A DNA stretch of 64,000 nt, from NCBI RefSeq assembly GCF_025917315.1, contig NZ_CP080627.1:3162001-3226000 (forward strand), given 5' to 3'. Shown in pieces: positions 1 through 9,136 of this stretch. This DNA comes from Halomonas qaidamensis (GTDB lineage: Bacteria; Pseudomonadota; Gammaproteobacteria; Pseudomonadales; Halomonadaceae). Position numbers and translations under genes: made by a program. Numbering within the stretch: position 1 is the first letter of the stretch; every line of letters starts with the position of its first letter. Under the pieces are notes generated by a model. The model was not told where the DNA came from. It searched no databases and saw only the letters and a program-made list of their open reading frames with translations.

Positions 1-807
1 GCAATGCTGGCGGGCAGTGGTGCCGCCATGCAGGGGCTATTTAGAAACCCATTGGCCGACCCTACTCTGCTTGGGCTCGCCAGCGGCGCGAGGCTATTTG
101 TAGCGCTTTGGATTGTACTATTTCAGGGCAGCGCTGCTGGTAGTCTTTACGGCCAGTTTGCAGCGGGCTTTCTCGGTGCGCTTAGCGTTTGCTTAGTGGT
201 GTTTGGCATAGCCAAGCGCCAAGGGGGTGGCAGTGCCGCCGTTATGTCACTGCTACTAGCAGGCTTGGCAATCAACACCTTAGCAGGCGCTGGGGGCGGC
301 GTACTGGCGTTTATTGCCAGCGATGAACAGCTCCGTCAGCTCAGTTTATGGGGAATGGGCACGCTTACCAACGCTCTGTGGCGCACCACCGCCATAGCCC
401 TTGCCCTTATTGCTGTTGCCCTATGGCTGTTAATACGCAGCGCTCGTGAGCTTGACCTACTTCAGCTAGGCGAATCTACCGCCCATGCGGCAGGCTTGGA
501 TGCCACCCGGCTCAAACGCCGCGTGGTCGTTGCTACCTCGCTGGGCGTAGGGCTGTGCGTCGCGCTGACCGGCGTGATTGGCTTTCTTGGTTTGCTCGTC
601 CCCCACTGCCTGCGACTTTGGCTCGGGCCTGGTCATCGCCTGCTGCTACCCGCCTCTATGTTAGGCGGTGCACTACTGCTAGTGGTCGCCGACACCCTGG
701 CACGCACCCTCGGCGCCCCGGCCGAAATTCCCGTCGGGCTGTTAACTAGCCTACTGGGCGGCCCCTATTTCCTTTACCTTCTAATGCGTCGGAATCGGGC
801 ATGCTAA
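1..807 (+). CDS. FecCD-family ABC transporter permease (heme/siderophore type), 5' truncated
   Basis: Inner-membrane permease of a metal-chelate importer. The frame is open from base 1, so the window edge removes roughly the first 60-80 residues of a family usually 330-350 long. The visible part begins in the conserved segment reading G-A-A-M-Q-G-L-F-R-N-P-L-A-D-P, diagnostic of FecCD/BtuC/HmuU permeases, and has about seven further hydrophobic segments. The late GFLGLLVPHCLRL motif is the typical contact region for the ATPase. The stop overlaps the start of the ATPase gene by 7 bp, so the two are translationally coupled. HmuU (heme) is my best guess because the neighbouring ATPase looks HmuV-like; a siderophore or cobalamin substrate is not excluded, since the binding protein gene lies outside. 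Confidence 0.9.
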   Translation, partial: AMLAGSGAAMQGLFRNPLADPTLLGLASGARLFVALWIVLFQGSAAGSLYGQFAAGFLGALSVCLVVFGIAKRQGGGSAAVMSLLLAGLAINTLAGAGGGVLAFIASDEQLRQLSLWGMGTLTNALWRTTAIALALIAVALWLLIRSARELDLLQLGESTAHAAGLDATRLKRRVVVATSLGVGLCVALTGVIGFLGLLVPHCLRLWLGPGHRLLLPASMLGGALLLVVADTLARTLGAPAEIPVGLLTSLLGGPYFLYLLMRRNRAC

Positions 808-1574
808 CCCTACATCAAGCGGGCTTCACCACCACGCCCTCTATCGCACCGCTGGACGGCACCCTTCGCCCTGGCGAGCTACTCGCTATTGTCGGCCCCA
901 ATGGCGCGGGCAAAAGCACACTACTTAGCATGCTGTCAGGGTTTCGCCCCTGTGAACAAGGCGAGCTACACCTGGATGGCAAACGTCTAAGTGATTGGCC
1001 AATCAGCGAGCTTGCCAATCGCCGGGCGCTGGTCGCCCAGCAAGAGTTGCCCGGCTTTGATTGGCAAACCTTTGAGCTGGTGAGCTTAGGCAGCAACCCT
1101 AGTAACGCACTGATTGCGGAACTGCTGCATGACTTAGACCTGATACATTTAGCCAAACGCAGCGTGCTCTCCCTTTCAGGCGGCGAACGCCAGCGGGTAA
1201 TGATTGCGCGAGGAGCCTGTCAGTTGCTTTCACGGCGCGCTTCTACCGCAAAGGATGGTGGTCTTTTACTGCTGGATGAACCCACTAGTGCACTCGACAT
1301 CGGCCAGCAGCAGCGCTTAATGCGCCAGCTGCGCACTTGGGCAGAACGGCACCATATGGCCATTGTCTGCGTGCTTCACGACCTCAATCTCGCAGGCACT
1401 TATGCCGACCGGGTATGGCTGTTGCACCAAGGTCAACGCATTGCCCACGGCACGCCAGCCGAGGTGCTTGATCCTCAACGCATAGCGGCTATCTATCATG
1501 CCGATATTACTGCATTGAGCCACCCAGCATCACATCGATCAGGTATTGCCACTTGGCTCGCGCTAGCGCGTTAG
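801..1574 (+). CDS. ABC transporter ATP-binding protein, HmuV-like
   Basis: ATPase that powers the adjacent FecCD permease. Walker A GPNGAGKST lies at residues 32-40, the signature LSGGERQR at 125-132, Walker B LLLLDEP at about 155-161, and the switch His in VLHDLNLA at about 190. Between signature and Walker B there is a Ser/Arg/Thr-rich insertion, common in heme-type HmuV proteins and absent from BtuD. Length of 257 aa is normal. The ATG overlaps the permease stop. No clear terminator follows. Family membership is certain; heme as substrate is inference. Confidence 0.9.
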   Translation: MLTLHQAGFTTTPSIAPLDGTLRPGELLAIVGPNGAGKSTLLSMLSGFRPCEQGELHLDGKRLSDWPISELANRRALVAQQELPGFDWQTFELVSLGSNPSNALIAELLHDLDLIHLAKRSVLSLSGGERQRVMIARGACQLLSRRASTAKDGGLLLLDEPTSALDIGQQQRLMRQLRTWAERHHMAIVCVLHDLNLAGTYADRVWLLHQGQRIAHGTPAEVLDPQRIAAIYHADITALSHPASHRSGIATWLALAR

Positions 1575-1713
1575 CCATACCTAATCCAACGTCATAAGAG
1601 GAACAAGCGATCACTACAAAAAAATGACTCAAAAAACGATACAAAAAGCTGTACAAAAACATCACAAAATTTAGACTTGAGGATAGGAGATTATCAGCCA
1701 ATGAGGTGATGCT

Positions 1714-2061
1714 ATGTCGTCAACGCTTCCCCCGCGCCTTACACTTGAAGAACTCTCACAACGCACAAATACCTCCTTTCCACTTCCAGAGGTAGAGTTA
1801 CTGGGGCTCGATATGGGCTGGTATATCGTGCGGTTGCATCACCATGATTCAGTTAGTTTGCTGGTCGATGCTCAGGGTGAAACCAAGCGTTTTAGCGGCA
1901 CGCAGTGGGTCAGCCGTGCACTTGCACCGCTTGGCTTTACTCACGGTGTACTCACCTGGGCAGACGCCGTCGATGAAATGATCGGCAACGACACCCCGCC
2001 AGTTTCTGCACAACAGCGCATGGCTTATGGCGTTCGCGTCGCGTTCGAAACGCGACACTAA
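1714..2061 (+). CDS. small conserved cytosolic protein, possibly DUF6482
   Basis: 115-aa soluble protein without signal peptide or membrane segment. The core, with GLDMGWYIVRL followed by VSLLVDAQGE and a segment resembling a short helix ending in ALAPLGF, resembles the small DUF6482 proteins of Pseudomonas and Halomonas; this is recognition by eye and could be wrong. The start is supported by GAGGTGAT just upstream of the ATG. The gene stands alone, 139 bp after the ABC operon, and is followed by a 16-bp tandem repeat and a perfect 10-bp inverted repeat. Function unknown. Confidence 0.65.
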   Translation: MSSTLPPRLTLEELSQRTNTSFPLPEVELLGLDMGWYIVRLHHHDSVSLLVDAQGETKRFSGTQWVSRALAPLGFTHGVLTWADAVDEMIGNDTPPVSAQQRMAYGVRVAFETRH

Positions 2062-2090
2062 TTAAGCCACCAACTATTTAGCTTACCGAC

Positions 2091-2138
2091 TGTTTACATC
2101 ATCAACTGTTTACACCATCAATTATTTACATCATCAAC
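2091..2138. repeat. tandem repeat, 3 x 16 bp
   Basis: Three adjacent 16-bp units (consensus TGTTTACATCATCAAC; units differ at 0-3 positions) start 30 bp after the DUF6482-like gene, in the gap before mgtE. Confidence 0.9.
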
Positions 2139-2153
2139 TATCGCGTCACTTTT

Positions 2154-2189
2154 CCATGATGGTCATGCTGGCTTTACACACCATCATGG
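2154..2189. terminator. inverted repeat, possible terminator
   Basis: CCATGATGGT (2154-2163) and ACCATCATGG (2180-2189) are perfect 10-bp complements around a 16-base loop, followed by CTTTTAA. It lies between the small conserved gene and mgtE. The T-run is short, so termination is plausible rather than certain; a regulatory dyad is the alternative. Confidence 0.45.
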
Positions 2190-2282
2190 CTTTTAACTAC
2201 GCCTATCGATAAGATTCATAGTGAGCCATCAAGTGCTTTCAAGTGGTTGTGTTAAAAATTAATTCTCGAAAGGATGGACTCT

Positions 2283-3638
2283 ATGCGCGATGAGGAAAAA
2301 TACACAAATCTTGAAGAGCAGCTACTTTATCTTCAAAAGCTATTAGATGAAGAAGATACTGCCGCCCTGAGTGAGCTGTTTACTGAGCTTGATATCTTAG
2401 CGACTGCGCGCACGCTTGAGTCTTTCCCAACCAAAACTCGCGACCGATTGTGGGAGTTCATTCCTGAAACACTGCTCGGGGAAGTGCTCGCCGAAGTCGA
2501 TGAAGATATTCGTGCCGACTATATTGAAGATCTTTCTGCCAGCGATGTAGAACAAATCGTTAAAGGCCTAGATGCCCAGGAAGTGGCTGAAGTTCTCGAC
2601 GTCGCCGATGAAGAGATCAAAACGACTGTCTATGCCAGCTTAGATCAGGAGATCCGCGCCCAGGTTGAGAACCTGCATTCTTATGAAGATGACGTAGTCG
2701 GTCGTTACATGGACCCAGAGACGGTCAATGTAAAACAGGGCGTATCACTGGAGGCAGTACAGCGCTATATCCGCATTCATCACCTACTGGATGATGAGTC
2801 ACAACAGATCATGATTACCGATAAGGATAAGCGGCTGCTGGGCACGCTGACGCTCATTGATCTCATCAAACAACCTCAGGAGAGCGTCGTTGATGAGTAT
2901 ATGGATGTTCCCTTCACGCTAAATGACCAGATGAAGGTGAGCGAGGCTGCCGCTCTACTCCGCTCTAAAGAGCTGCCTTTTGTTCCGGTTTGCGATAGTG
3001 ACGGTTTGTTAGTGGGCCAGTTGAACGCCGCTGATGTATTAGAAATCACCCAAGATGATGCTGATATGACGTTAAAGCACATGTCGGGCGTCAGCGATGA
3101 AGAAGAAGTCTTCACTCCGATACTCCGCAGCGCAAAGAGTCGCGGTATTTGGCTGGGCATTAACTTGCTCACTGCCTTTTTAGCGGCCTTTGTAATTGGA
3201 CAGTTTGAAGAGGTGCTGGATCAAATTGTAGCGCTGGCCATCCTGATGCCGGTAGTCGCGAGTATGGGCGGGATTGCAGGCAGCCAAACCCTCACTGTGG
3301 TGATACGCGGCTTAGCGCTCGGCCAACTGGCCGGTAACAACAAACAGTGGCTCTATAACAAAGAGCTGTGGGTGGGGATGAGCAACGGCTTGGTGTGGGC
3401 GCTAGTCGTCGGTGGTATTTCTTATCTGTGGTTCAACGACCCGCTGATTACGCTGGTGATTACGTTGGCCATCTTTGTAAATATGAGTCTGGCTAACTTA
3501 TCGGGCGTGCTGATTCCCTTAGTGTTAAAAAGATTTCAGATAGATCCCGCATTATCAGGTGCCGTCATTTTAACCACGGTTACTGATGTGGTCGGTTTTC
3601 TATCGTTCTTAGGGCTCGCGACAGTAATTATTTTGTGA
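2283..3638 (+). CDS. mgtE: magnesium transporter MgtE
   Basis: Inner-membrane Mg2+ channel/transporter of 451 aa, typical length. Residues 1-130 form the acidic helical N domain, about 135-255 hold two CBS domains (the QQIMITDKDKRLLGTLTL and LPFVPVCDSDGLLVGQL segments), and about 280-451 contain five membrane segments with the family motif PVVASMGGIAGSQTLTV in the pore. I chose ATG 2283 because AAAGGA lies 8 bases upstream; the ATG at 2274 (+3 aa) would directly abut that ribosome site. The CBS and N domains are the known Mg2+ sensor closing the pore when cytosolic Mg2+ is high. No Mg riboswitch was recognised upstream. A terminator follows at 3731. Confidence 0.95.
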   Translation: MRDEEKYTNLEEQLLYLQKLLDEEDTAALSELFTELDILATARTLESFPTKTRDRLWEFIPETLLGEVLAEVDEDIRADYIEDLSASDVEQIVKGLDAQEVAEVLDVADEEIKTTVYASLDQEIRAQVENLHSYEDDVVGRYMDPETVNVKQGVSLEAVQRYIRIHHLLDDESQQIMITDKDKRLLGTLTLIDLIKQPQESVVDEYMDVPFTLNDQMKVSEAAALLRSKELPFVPVCDSDGLLVGQLNAADVLEITQDDADMTLKHMSGVSDEEEVFTPILRSAKSRGIWLGINLLTAFLAAFVIGQFEEVLDQIVALAILMPVVASMGGIAGSQTLTVVIRGLALGQLAGNNKQWLYNKELWVGMSNGLVWALVVGGISYLWFNDPLITLVITLAIFVNMSLANLSGVLIPLVLKRFQIDPALSGAVILTTVTDVVGFLSFLGLATVIIL

Positions 3639-3730
3639 GCAACACTACTCATCACTTAAGCAGGTGGGACATCGTTCTATTTGCCTGCTAACATTTATCT
3701 CGCCCTGCTTACCTGTGTAAAACTCTGCAG

Positions 3731-3751
3731 CCCCGCGAATGCGGGGTTTTT
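3731..3751 (+). terminator. Rho-independent terminator after mgtE
   Basis: CCCCGC, GAAT loop, GCGGGG, then TTTTT. It ends the mgtE transcript 42 bp before the TauE/SafE start. Confidence 0.85.
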
Positions 3752-3792
3752 CACGTTAGGCTATTTTAACGACTGTTTGCCAAGGATTTTCC

Positions 3793-4536
3793 ATGCTCCC
3801 CGATTACTCCGTCATCGCGTGGGTGTTGATCGTATTTTCTGTTTACCTGACCGGCGTTTCAAAAGGCGGCTTTGCAGGTGGTTTTGGCACCCTTTCGGTA
3901 CCGTTGATGGCGCTAGCGATTAGCCCTACCCAAGCGGCAGGCTTGTTACTGCCACTCTTGCTCGTCATGGATGTGTTTGCGGTGAAGGCATGGTGGGGAA
4001 AGCAGGCAAACGCCGAGGTGTGGCGGTTTGTGCCGGGGCTATTTATTGGTGTCACGGTAGGCACGCTGCTATTTGGTAGCCTCAGCGAAGAGGGCGTACG
4101 TTTAGTACTCGGTATTATTTCCGTCTCGTTTGCAGCTTATATGTTGCTGAAGCCAGTCGCGAAGAAGCCGATTTCAACCCGCTGGGCGCTGCCTGCCGCC
4201 AGCGTTTGTGGGTTTACCAGCTTTATTGCCCATGCAGGCGCACCACCGCTAAACATTTACTTGATGCCACGCAAACTCTCTAAAGAGACCTTTATTGCCA
4301 CCTGCACGGTTATTTACGCGGTAGTGAATGTCATTAAGTTAGGCCCGTATATGTGGCTTGGCGAAGTCAATGTAACCAGCGCCTGGGCGTCGCTGCTGTT
4401 AGTGCCGGTAGCATGGATCGGCGTGCGCAATGGGCTGTGGCTGCAAAGCCGCGTCAACGAAGCGCTATTTTATCGCCTGGTAATCCTGGCCATGTTCGTG
4501 GTGGGAATTAACTTGGTTTGGCAAGCAGTAGGCTAG
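3793..4536 (+). CDS. TauE/SafE (TSUP) family membrane exporter
   Basis: 247-aa integral membrane protein with about seven to eight hydrophobic segments and the family motif SKGGFAGGFGTLSVPLMAL at residues about 18-36, which recurs in weaker form (GFTSFIAHAGAPPLNIYL) in the second half, as expected from the internal duplication of TSUP proteins. Members export or import sulfite, sulfoacetate or other organosulfur anions; the substrate here is unknown. AAGGA is 6 bases before the ATG. It runs convergently into the EamA gene with only 7 bp between stops and no terminator visible. Confidence 0.88.
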   Translation: MLPDYSVIAWVLIVFSVYLTGVSKGGFAGGFGTLSVPLMALAISPTQAAGLLLPLLLVMDVFAVKAWWGKQANAEVWRFVPGLFIGVTVGTLLFGSLSEEGVRLVLGIISVSFAAYMLLKPVAKKPISTRWALPAASVCGFTSFIAHAGAPPLNIYLMPRKLSKETFIATCTVIYAVVNVIKLGPYMWLGEVNVTSAWASLLLVPVAWIGVRNGLWLQSRVNEALFYRLVILAMFVVGINLVWQAVG

Positions 4537-4543
4537 TGCATGC

Positions 4544-5437
4544 TTAAAGTGCCACCAGTAAAAGTCCGCTCAGCATGATCAGTGTGCCCAAGGCTTTTGC
4601 CCTAGAGGCGGGTTCTTTTAGCCACAACACGCCCATTAATACACCGACTGGAATAGAGAGCTGGCGTAACGCCACGACATAACTCACTTCGTCGGTCAGC
4701 GCCATTGCCATGAGTACCAAACCATAAGTGCAGGTCATCATCAGTCCTGTGACCACCAGCATCACTAGCCCCTGCTGGCGGAGTAAGGGCAGCCGGCGAC
4801 GCTCTGCGGGTAGCAGCGCCAGCAGCGGAATCGCCCAGGTCAACGTCATCACTGCTTGTAGCACCATAAACACCGCGCCTGCGGTTAAACTGCTATGGCC
4901 TGCTATCTGCATCAACGCCAGCGCCTGTTTATCTACCAGCGAATAGCCCACCGTGCCTGCAGCTGCCAACAGTGCAAACCCCATGGCAGGTGTTAAATAG
5001 GTCGATAGCCTGCGCGCCTCTGGGTGGCTTAGTGGCAGGCAGAGTGCGCCTACCACCACTAAGGCCATGCCGATGCCATCCCGCACATCCAACGCGCGAT
5101 TGCCGAGCAGCGCAATAGACACTAGCGGCACAAGCACCACCGGCAGCGCCCGTGCGATGGGATACAGAACGCTGACTTCCCCACGCGCATAAGCCCAGGC
5201 TAAGCCGCCCATATAGAGCATTTGGCACAACCCGGAAAGCACCAACCATCCCCAAAATGTGTTGGGTAGCGCCGCTAATGATGGCCCAAGCCACACCAGC
5301 GGCAGCAGCAACGCACCGCCTGACCCGTAAGCCAAGGCAAAAAATGCCAGTGACGGTGCATGACGCTTACCCAATACATTCCATCCAGCATGCATACATA
5401 CCGAAAACAGCACTAACGCTAGTGCGGCTGGACTCAA
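4544..5437 (-). CDS. EamA/DMT-family transporter in the 2-AEP operon
   Basis: 297-aa drug/metabolite transporter with ten hydrophobic segments in two EamA repeats. The start is TTG: the sequence TTGA overlaps the phnX stop by 4 bases, GGGGAGAG lies just upstream, and the first residues (S-P-A-A-L-A-L-V) match the normal N-terminus of the family, whereas the next ATG (Met15) would cut the first helix. Being last in phnW-phnX-eamA and coupled to phnX, it probably moves 2-aminoethylphosphonate or one of its products (phosphonoacetaldehyde-derived metabolites, amino compound or excess phosphate). That role is inferred from position only. Confidence 0.85.
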   Translation of the reverse strand: MSPAALALVLFSVCMHAGWNVLGKRHAPSLAFFALAYGSGGALLLPLVWLGPSLAALPNTFWGWLVLSGLCQMLYMGGLAWAYARGEVSVLYPIARALPVVLVPLVSIALLGNRALDVRDGIGMALVVVGALCLPLSHPEARRLSTYLTPAMGFALLAAAGTVGYSLVDKQALALMQIAGHSSLTAGAVFMVLQAVMTLTWAIPLLALLPAERRRLPLLRQQGLVMLVVTGLMMTCTYGLVLMAMALTDEVSYVVALRQLSIPVGVLMGVLWLKEPASRAKALGTLIMLSGLLLVAL

Positions 5438-6252
5438 GGCCGCTCTCCCCGCTGTAAACGAGCATTAATGGCATCCACAACGCTTGGCAGCTCGGCGATG
5501 GTGGCAATGCTGTAGTGCGGTTTTGAGGGGGCAAATTGAGCGGCCACTCGCTCATGGGCTGCACGGCGTTCGCTATCGCTCAGCGCTTGATACTGGTCAT
5601 AATGAAGCCCCAAAGCATTACCCGAACAGGTGAGTGCGACCGTCCACATTCCAGCACTGCGCCCTTCTAGAATGCCGGGTGTGGTGTCATCTACTTTAAT
5701 GCAGGCAGCGACATCGCTGATGCCTAAGGCAATCACATTGGCCAGCGCCTGGGCAGGGTGTGGTCGGCCACTGGGCACCTCATCAGTGGCCACCACATGA
5801 TCTACCTGCAGGCCGTTATCAACGGCTAGCGCCACTACCTTTTCCATCACCACCGCTGGATAGCCGGAGCAGGAACCTATTTTCAGACCTTGCCCTCGTA
5901 ACCAGGTGAGCGTATCAAGTGCGCCAGGAATCACCGCCGAGTGGTCGGCAATTTTGGCAATCTGCAACGGCATAAACCGTTCATAAAGCGCCGTTACATC
6001 GGCATCAGTCGGCAGGTGGCCCACCGCCTGGAGAAAGCGCTCGGCTATCTCAAGCTGATTGCACAGCGTGCGGATATGATCCCATTTGCCCATGCCCATC
6101 GGGCCGCGTGCTTCTTCTAGGCTGATCGCCACACCCATTTCGGCAAAAGCTTCAACAAATATCTGGGTCGGTGCAAAGGAGCCAAAATCGACCAGCGTGC
6201 CCGCCCAGTCACAAATCACCGCCTGCAGGCATTGGGGAGATTGATAATGCAT
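5434..6252 (-). CDS. phnX: phosphonoacetaldehyde hydrolase
   Basis: Cleaves the C-P bond of phosphonoacetaldehyde to acetaldehyde and phosphate, second step of 2-AEP breakdown. HAD-fold enzyme of 272 aa. Asp15 in C-D-W-A-G-T is the nucleophile; Lys56 in [12 protein letters not shown] is the Schiff-base lysine that distinguishes PhnX from other HAD enzymes; the metal-binding acidic motif is in [10 protein letters not shown]. The ATG shares one base with the phnW stop (TGATG), so synthesis is coupled. Family length and catalytic set are complete. Confidence 0.96.
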   Translation of the reverse strand: MHYQSPQCLQAVICDWAGTLVDFGSFAPTQIFVEAFAEMGVAISLEEARGPMGMGKWDHIRTLCNQLEIAERFLQAVGHLPTDADVTALYERFMPLQIAKIADHSAVIPGALDTLTWLRGQGLKIGSCSGYPAVVMEKVVALAVDNGLQVDHVVATDEVPSGRPHPAQALANVIALGISDVAACIKVDDTTPGILEGRSAGMWTVALTCSGNALGLHYDQYQALSDSERRAAHERVAAQFAPSKPHYSIATIAELPSVVDAINARLQRGERP

Positions 6253-7388
6253 CAGGCACTCCTTGATTCAGAAAAGAGAGAAACACCCATCTTCGTCAGG
6301 GTGTCTTGAATAACGCTGAGTAACTGTTCAATCACCGCCGCATCCAATTGGCCAATGCAACCGATGCGAAAACTTTCGACGTCAGTTAACTTGCCCGGGT
6401 AGATCAAAAAGCCACGCGACTTCAGCGCTGCGTAGAAGGTCTTAAATTCAAACGCAGGGTCGGTAGGACTCAAAAAAGTGGTGATAATCGGCGATAGCCA
6501 TTGATCTTCTAAAAGTGTGCTGAAGCCTAACGCCCGCATGCCTTTTACCAGTACATCACGATTGTGGGTATAACGTGCGCAGCGCCCCGGCACACCACCC
6601 TCTTCCCGGTGCTGGTCAAGCGCCGCTTGGAAGGCCACCACCGTATGAGTGGGTGGGGTAAAGCGCCACTGGCCAGTGCGCTCCATGTAGTCCCACTGAG
6701 CGTATAAATCCAGGCTCAGCGAGTGGGCGCGTCCCTTACCAGCAGCAAGTAGCGTCTGGCGAATGATCACAAACCCAAAGCCCGGTACGCCTTCGATGCA
6801 CTTATTGGCAGAAGAGATCAGCACATCAATAGGCGTTTTTGTCAGACTGATCGGTATGCCCCCAAACGAACTCATGGCGTCTACAATCAGCGTTTTTCCG
6901 TGAGCGCGCACCACCTCAGCGATGGCGTCGAGCGGGTTCAAAATCCCTGAGCTGGTTTCGCAATGAACTAGAAACACTGCGGTAATGTCAGCATCTTGCT
7001 GTAGCAGTGTCGCCACTTCGTCGGGTTGCGGCGGTAAGTAGTCACCTTTGTCCAACGTCACATAACGGCGGCCCATCATAGCGAGCAGTTGAGCAGCCCG
7101 TTTGCCGTAAGCACCGTTCATTAACACCAACACTTTGCCACTAGGGTCAGTTGCGCAGGCCAGTGCACTTTCAACGGCGAAAGTGCCGCTGCCCTGCATC
7201 GGCACGCAGGCATACGTGTCACTTGCCGCCTCGGCCATGGTAAGCAGTTGCGCACGCACGTCTGCAGTCACACGGTTAAAATCGTCATCCCAGGAGCCCC
7301 AGTCACGCAACATGGCTGCTTTGGTCGCATGGGAGGTGGTTAGTGGTCCTGGGGTTAAAAGGTAAGGCACTTTTAGATTACTCATCAT
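6252..7388 (-). CDS. phnW: 2-aminoethylphosphonate:pyruvate transaminase
   Basis: PLP enzyme converting 2-AEP and pyruvate to phosphonoacetaldehyde and alanine. 378 aa. Asp170 in VDAMSS contacts the PLP ring and Lys196 in SSANKCIEG is the Schiff-base lysine; the N-terminal [10 protein letters not shown] is typical of PhnW. Two adjacent ATGs (7388, 7385) could start it. There is no Shine-Dalgarno sequence: the 12-bp PhnR-type palindrome ends 2 bases before the ATG and a perfect minus-strand TATAAT is at 7404-7409, so the transcript should have a leader of only about 8 bases. It is first in phnW-phnX-eamA. Confidence 0.96.
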   Translation of the reverse strand: MMSNLKVPYLLTPGPLTTSHATKAAMLRDWGSWDDDFNRVTADVRAQLLTMAEAASDTYACVPMQGSGTFAVESALACATDPSGKVLVLMNGAYGKRAAQLLAMMGRRYVTLDKGDYLPPQPDEVATLLQQDADITAVFLVHCETSSGILNPLDAIAEVVRAHGKTLIVDAMSSFGGIPISLTKTPIDVLISSANKCIEGVPGFGFVIIRQTLLAAGKGRAHSLSLDLYAQWDYMERTGQWRFTPPTHTVVAFQAALDQHREEGGVPGRCARYTHNRDVLVKGMRALGFSTLLEDQWLSPIITTFLSPTDPAFEFKTFYAALKSRGFLIYPGKLTDVESFRIGCIGQLDAAVIEQLLSVIQDTLTKMGVSLFSESRSA

Positions 7389-7390
7389 TT

Positions 7391-7402
7391 TGGTCTATAC
7401 CA
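7391..7402. promoter_or_regulatory. probable PhnR operator and core promoter of phnW
   Basis: TGGTCTATACCA here is the reverse complement of the 12-mer upstream of phnS at 11370. A minus-strand TATAAT sits at 7404-7409, one base away, so a repressor bound here would cover the transcription start. No good -35 element is seen. PhnR binding is inferred. Confidence 0.65.
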
Positions 7403-7432
7403 GATTATAAGCACACATTAGCGGCTGGCATA

Positions 7433-7450
7433 GCGGGCTTTTTAGCCCGC
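7433..7450 (-). terminator. intercistronic hairpin at the end of phnU
   Basis: GCGGGCT, 4-base loop, AGCCCGC: a perfect 7-bp stem that includes the phnU stop codon (7442-7444). On the minus strand it is not followed by a T-run, so it may partly terminate or protect the upstream mRNA while phnW uses its own promoter. Confidence 0.45.
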
Positions 7451-9136
7451 CTGACGCCAACGCTGAGCGTTGGTTAAGAGAACGTGGGTAAGCGCAGCGT
7501 GAAGCAGTTTAACCACCAGCGAGGTCAGGAAAATCAGCACAGCCATGGCCGCGGCGCTAGCAAAATAGCCCGCCTCATCCAAATGCAGTACCGCTACCGA
7601 AGCAAGCCGCGTATCGCTGTTATAGAGGAACACTACCGCAGACACTGTCGTCATCGCATTGACGAATAGGTAGACAGAAATATCCAACACGGCAGGCAGC
7701 GATACCGGCAACGTCACGCGGCTAAACGTGGTCCAGAACGGTACTTTTAACGAAGCCCCCACGGCCTCAAACTCTGGATCTAGCTGTTTCAGCGCGGTGA
7801 CAGAGGTGAGGTGACACACCGTATAGAAGTGCACTAGCGTGTTGAGCACCAGGATCGCCATGGTCCCGTACAGCCAATTAAAGGGGTTTCCTGCCTGGTT
7901 GAAAAAGAAGATATAAGCCAGGCCCAGCACCATGCCCGGCACCGCCATGGGTAGCATGGCCATAAAATGCAAACCTTGGCGCAATGGGCGATAGCCTTCA
8001 CTCTTTTCTATCAGCCATGCATTAAAGAAAATAACCAGTGTACCCACTAACGCGACGCTAAATGCCAGCTTGAGGGAGTTGAACCACGCCCCCCAGCCAC
8101 CGCCCGCTAAACCTTGAAAGGTGTAATGCTGCAGCGTGAACGACAGGTTATAGGGCCAAAATTGTATGAGCGACGCATACACTGCGGTACCAATAACCAG
8201 CAGAATAACGCCCGCAACCGAATAACACAGCAGCGCAAACGTCCAGTCTCGCAACGGGTTAGGCGTTGGTTGCCATGGCACTGCCCGAGCCGAAAGCTGA
8301 GCCACTTGGCGTTTTTGTATCCAGCGGTCAACGATGAACGATAGCACCGCAGGCATTAGCAAAATAACGCTAACCACCGCGCCCATTTGGAAGTTCTGCT
8401 GCCCCACCACTTGGCGATACACATCGGTGGCAAGTACGCTAAATTGGCCGCCAATAATTTTCGGCACACCAAAGTCGGTAATGGCTAGCGTAAAGACGAC
8501 GAACAGGCATGAAATCAGCCCGTAACGCACCCCTGGCAGGGTAATCGTCAAAAACGTACGCCACTTCGGCGTGCCCAGTGCTTCTGCTGCTTCATAGAGG
8601 CGTGCATCGCTATTGGTCAGTGCAGTGGTAAGCAGCATTAGCGCATGGGGAAAAATCCAAAAACTCATGCCCATTACAATGCCAATCGGTCCATAAATCG
8701 AATGACCAGCCAGCACGTCGCTCAAAAAACCCTGGTTACCAAACAGATACACCAAGCTAATGGCGGGTAGCAACGAAGGTGCCAAAATGGGCAAAATCGC
8801 CAACATTCGAAAGAGCCGTTTGCCTGGCATACAGGTACGGGTAATGCCGTAGGCGCATAAAAAAGCGAGCCCAGCGACGACCACCGTCGTGGTGAACGCA
8901 ACGCGCAATGAATTGGCAATCGAATTGACCAATGCTGGCGTTTGAAAATACTGTACGAAGTTAGCTAGCCCAATAAAGTCGCCGCTGCGGTCTTGCAGGC
9001 TTTTCACCAACATCGCAAATAGCGGAAACAGCAGGCCGAACACTAACAGCGCCACGCCCGCTAGCAGCACAATCAGGCGTATTAATGCTTCCAGCGAAGG
9101 CGTTGATGCAGTCGCTAAAGATGTACTCGCCTTCAT
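7442..9136 (-). CDS. phnU: 2-AEP ABC transporter permease, two fused permease domains
   Basis: 564-aa inner-membrane protein carrying two binding-protein-dependent permease domains in one chain, each with about six membrane segments and an EAA loop (EAAEALGTPKWRTFLTITLPG near residue 185; EAVGASLKVPFWTTFSRVTLP near 475). This is the fused arrangement of the PhnS2-T2-U2 type of 2-AEP importers and of FbpB-like proteins, in contrast to separate PhnU and PhnV in Salmonella. Its ATG overlaps the phnT stop by 4 bases. It should form the channel with PhnT and receive ligand from PhnS. Confidence 0.9.
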   Translation of the reverse strand: MKASTSLATASTPSLEALIRLIVLLAGVALLVFGLLFPLFAMLVKSLQDRSGDFIGLANFVQYFQTPALVNSIANSLRVAFTTTVVVAGLAFLCAYGITRTCMPGKRLFRMLAILPILAPSLLPAISLVYLFGNQGFLSDVLAGHSIYGPIGIVMGMSFWIFPHALMLLTTALTNSDARLYEAAEALGTPKWRTFLTITLPGVRYGLISCLFVVFTLAITDFGVPKIIGGQFSVLATDVYRQVVGQQNFQMGAVVSVILLMPAVLSFIVDRWIQKRQVAQLSARAVPWQPTPNPLRDWTFALLCYSVAGVILLVIGTAVYASLIQFWPYNLSFTLQHYTFQGLAGGGWGAWFNSLKLAFSVALVGTLVIFFNAWLIEKSEGYRPLRQGLHFMAMLPMAVPGMVLGLAYIFFFNQAGNPFNWLYGTMAILVLNTLVHFYTVCHLTSVTALKQLDPEFEAVGASLKVPFWTTFSRVTLPVSLPAVLDISVYLFVNAMTTVSAVVFLYNSDTRLASVAVLHLDEAGYFASAAAMAVLIFLTSLVVKLLHAALTHVLLTNAQRWRQAG

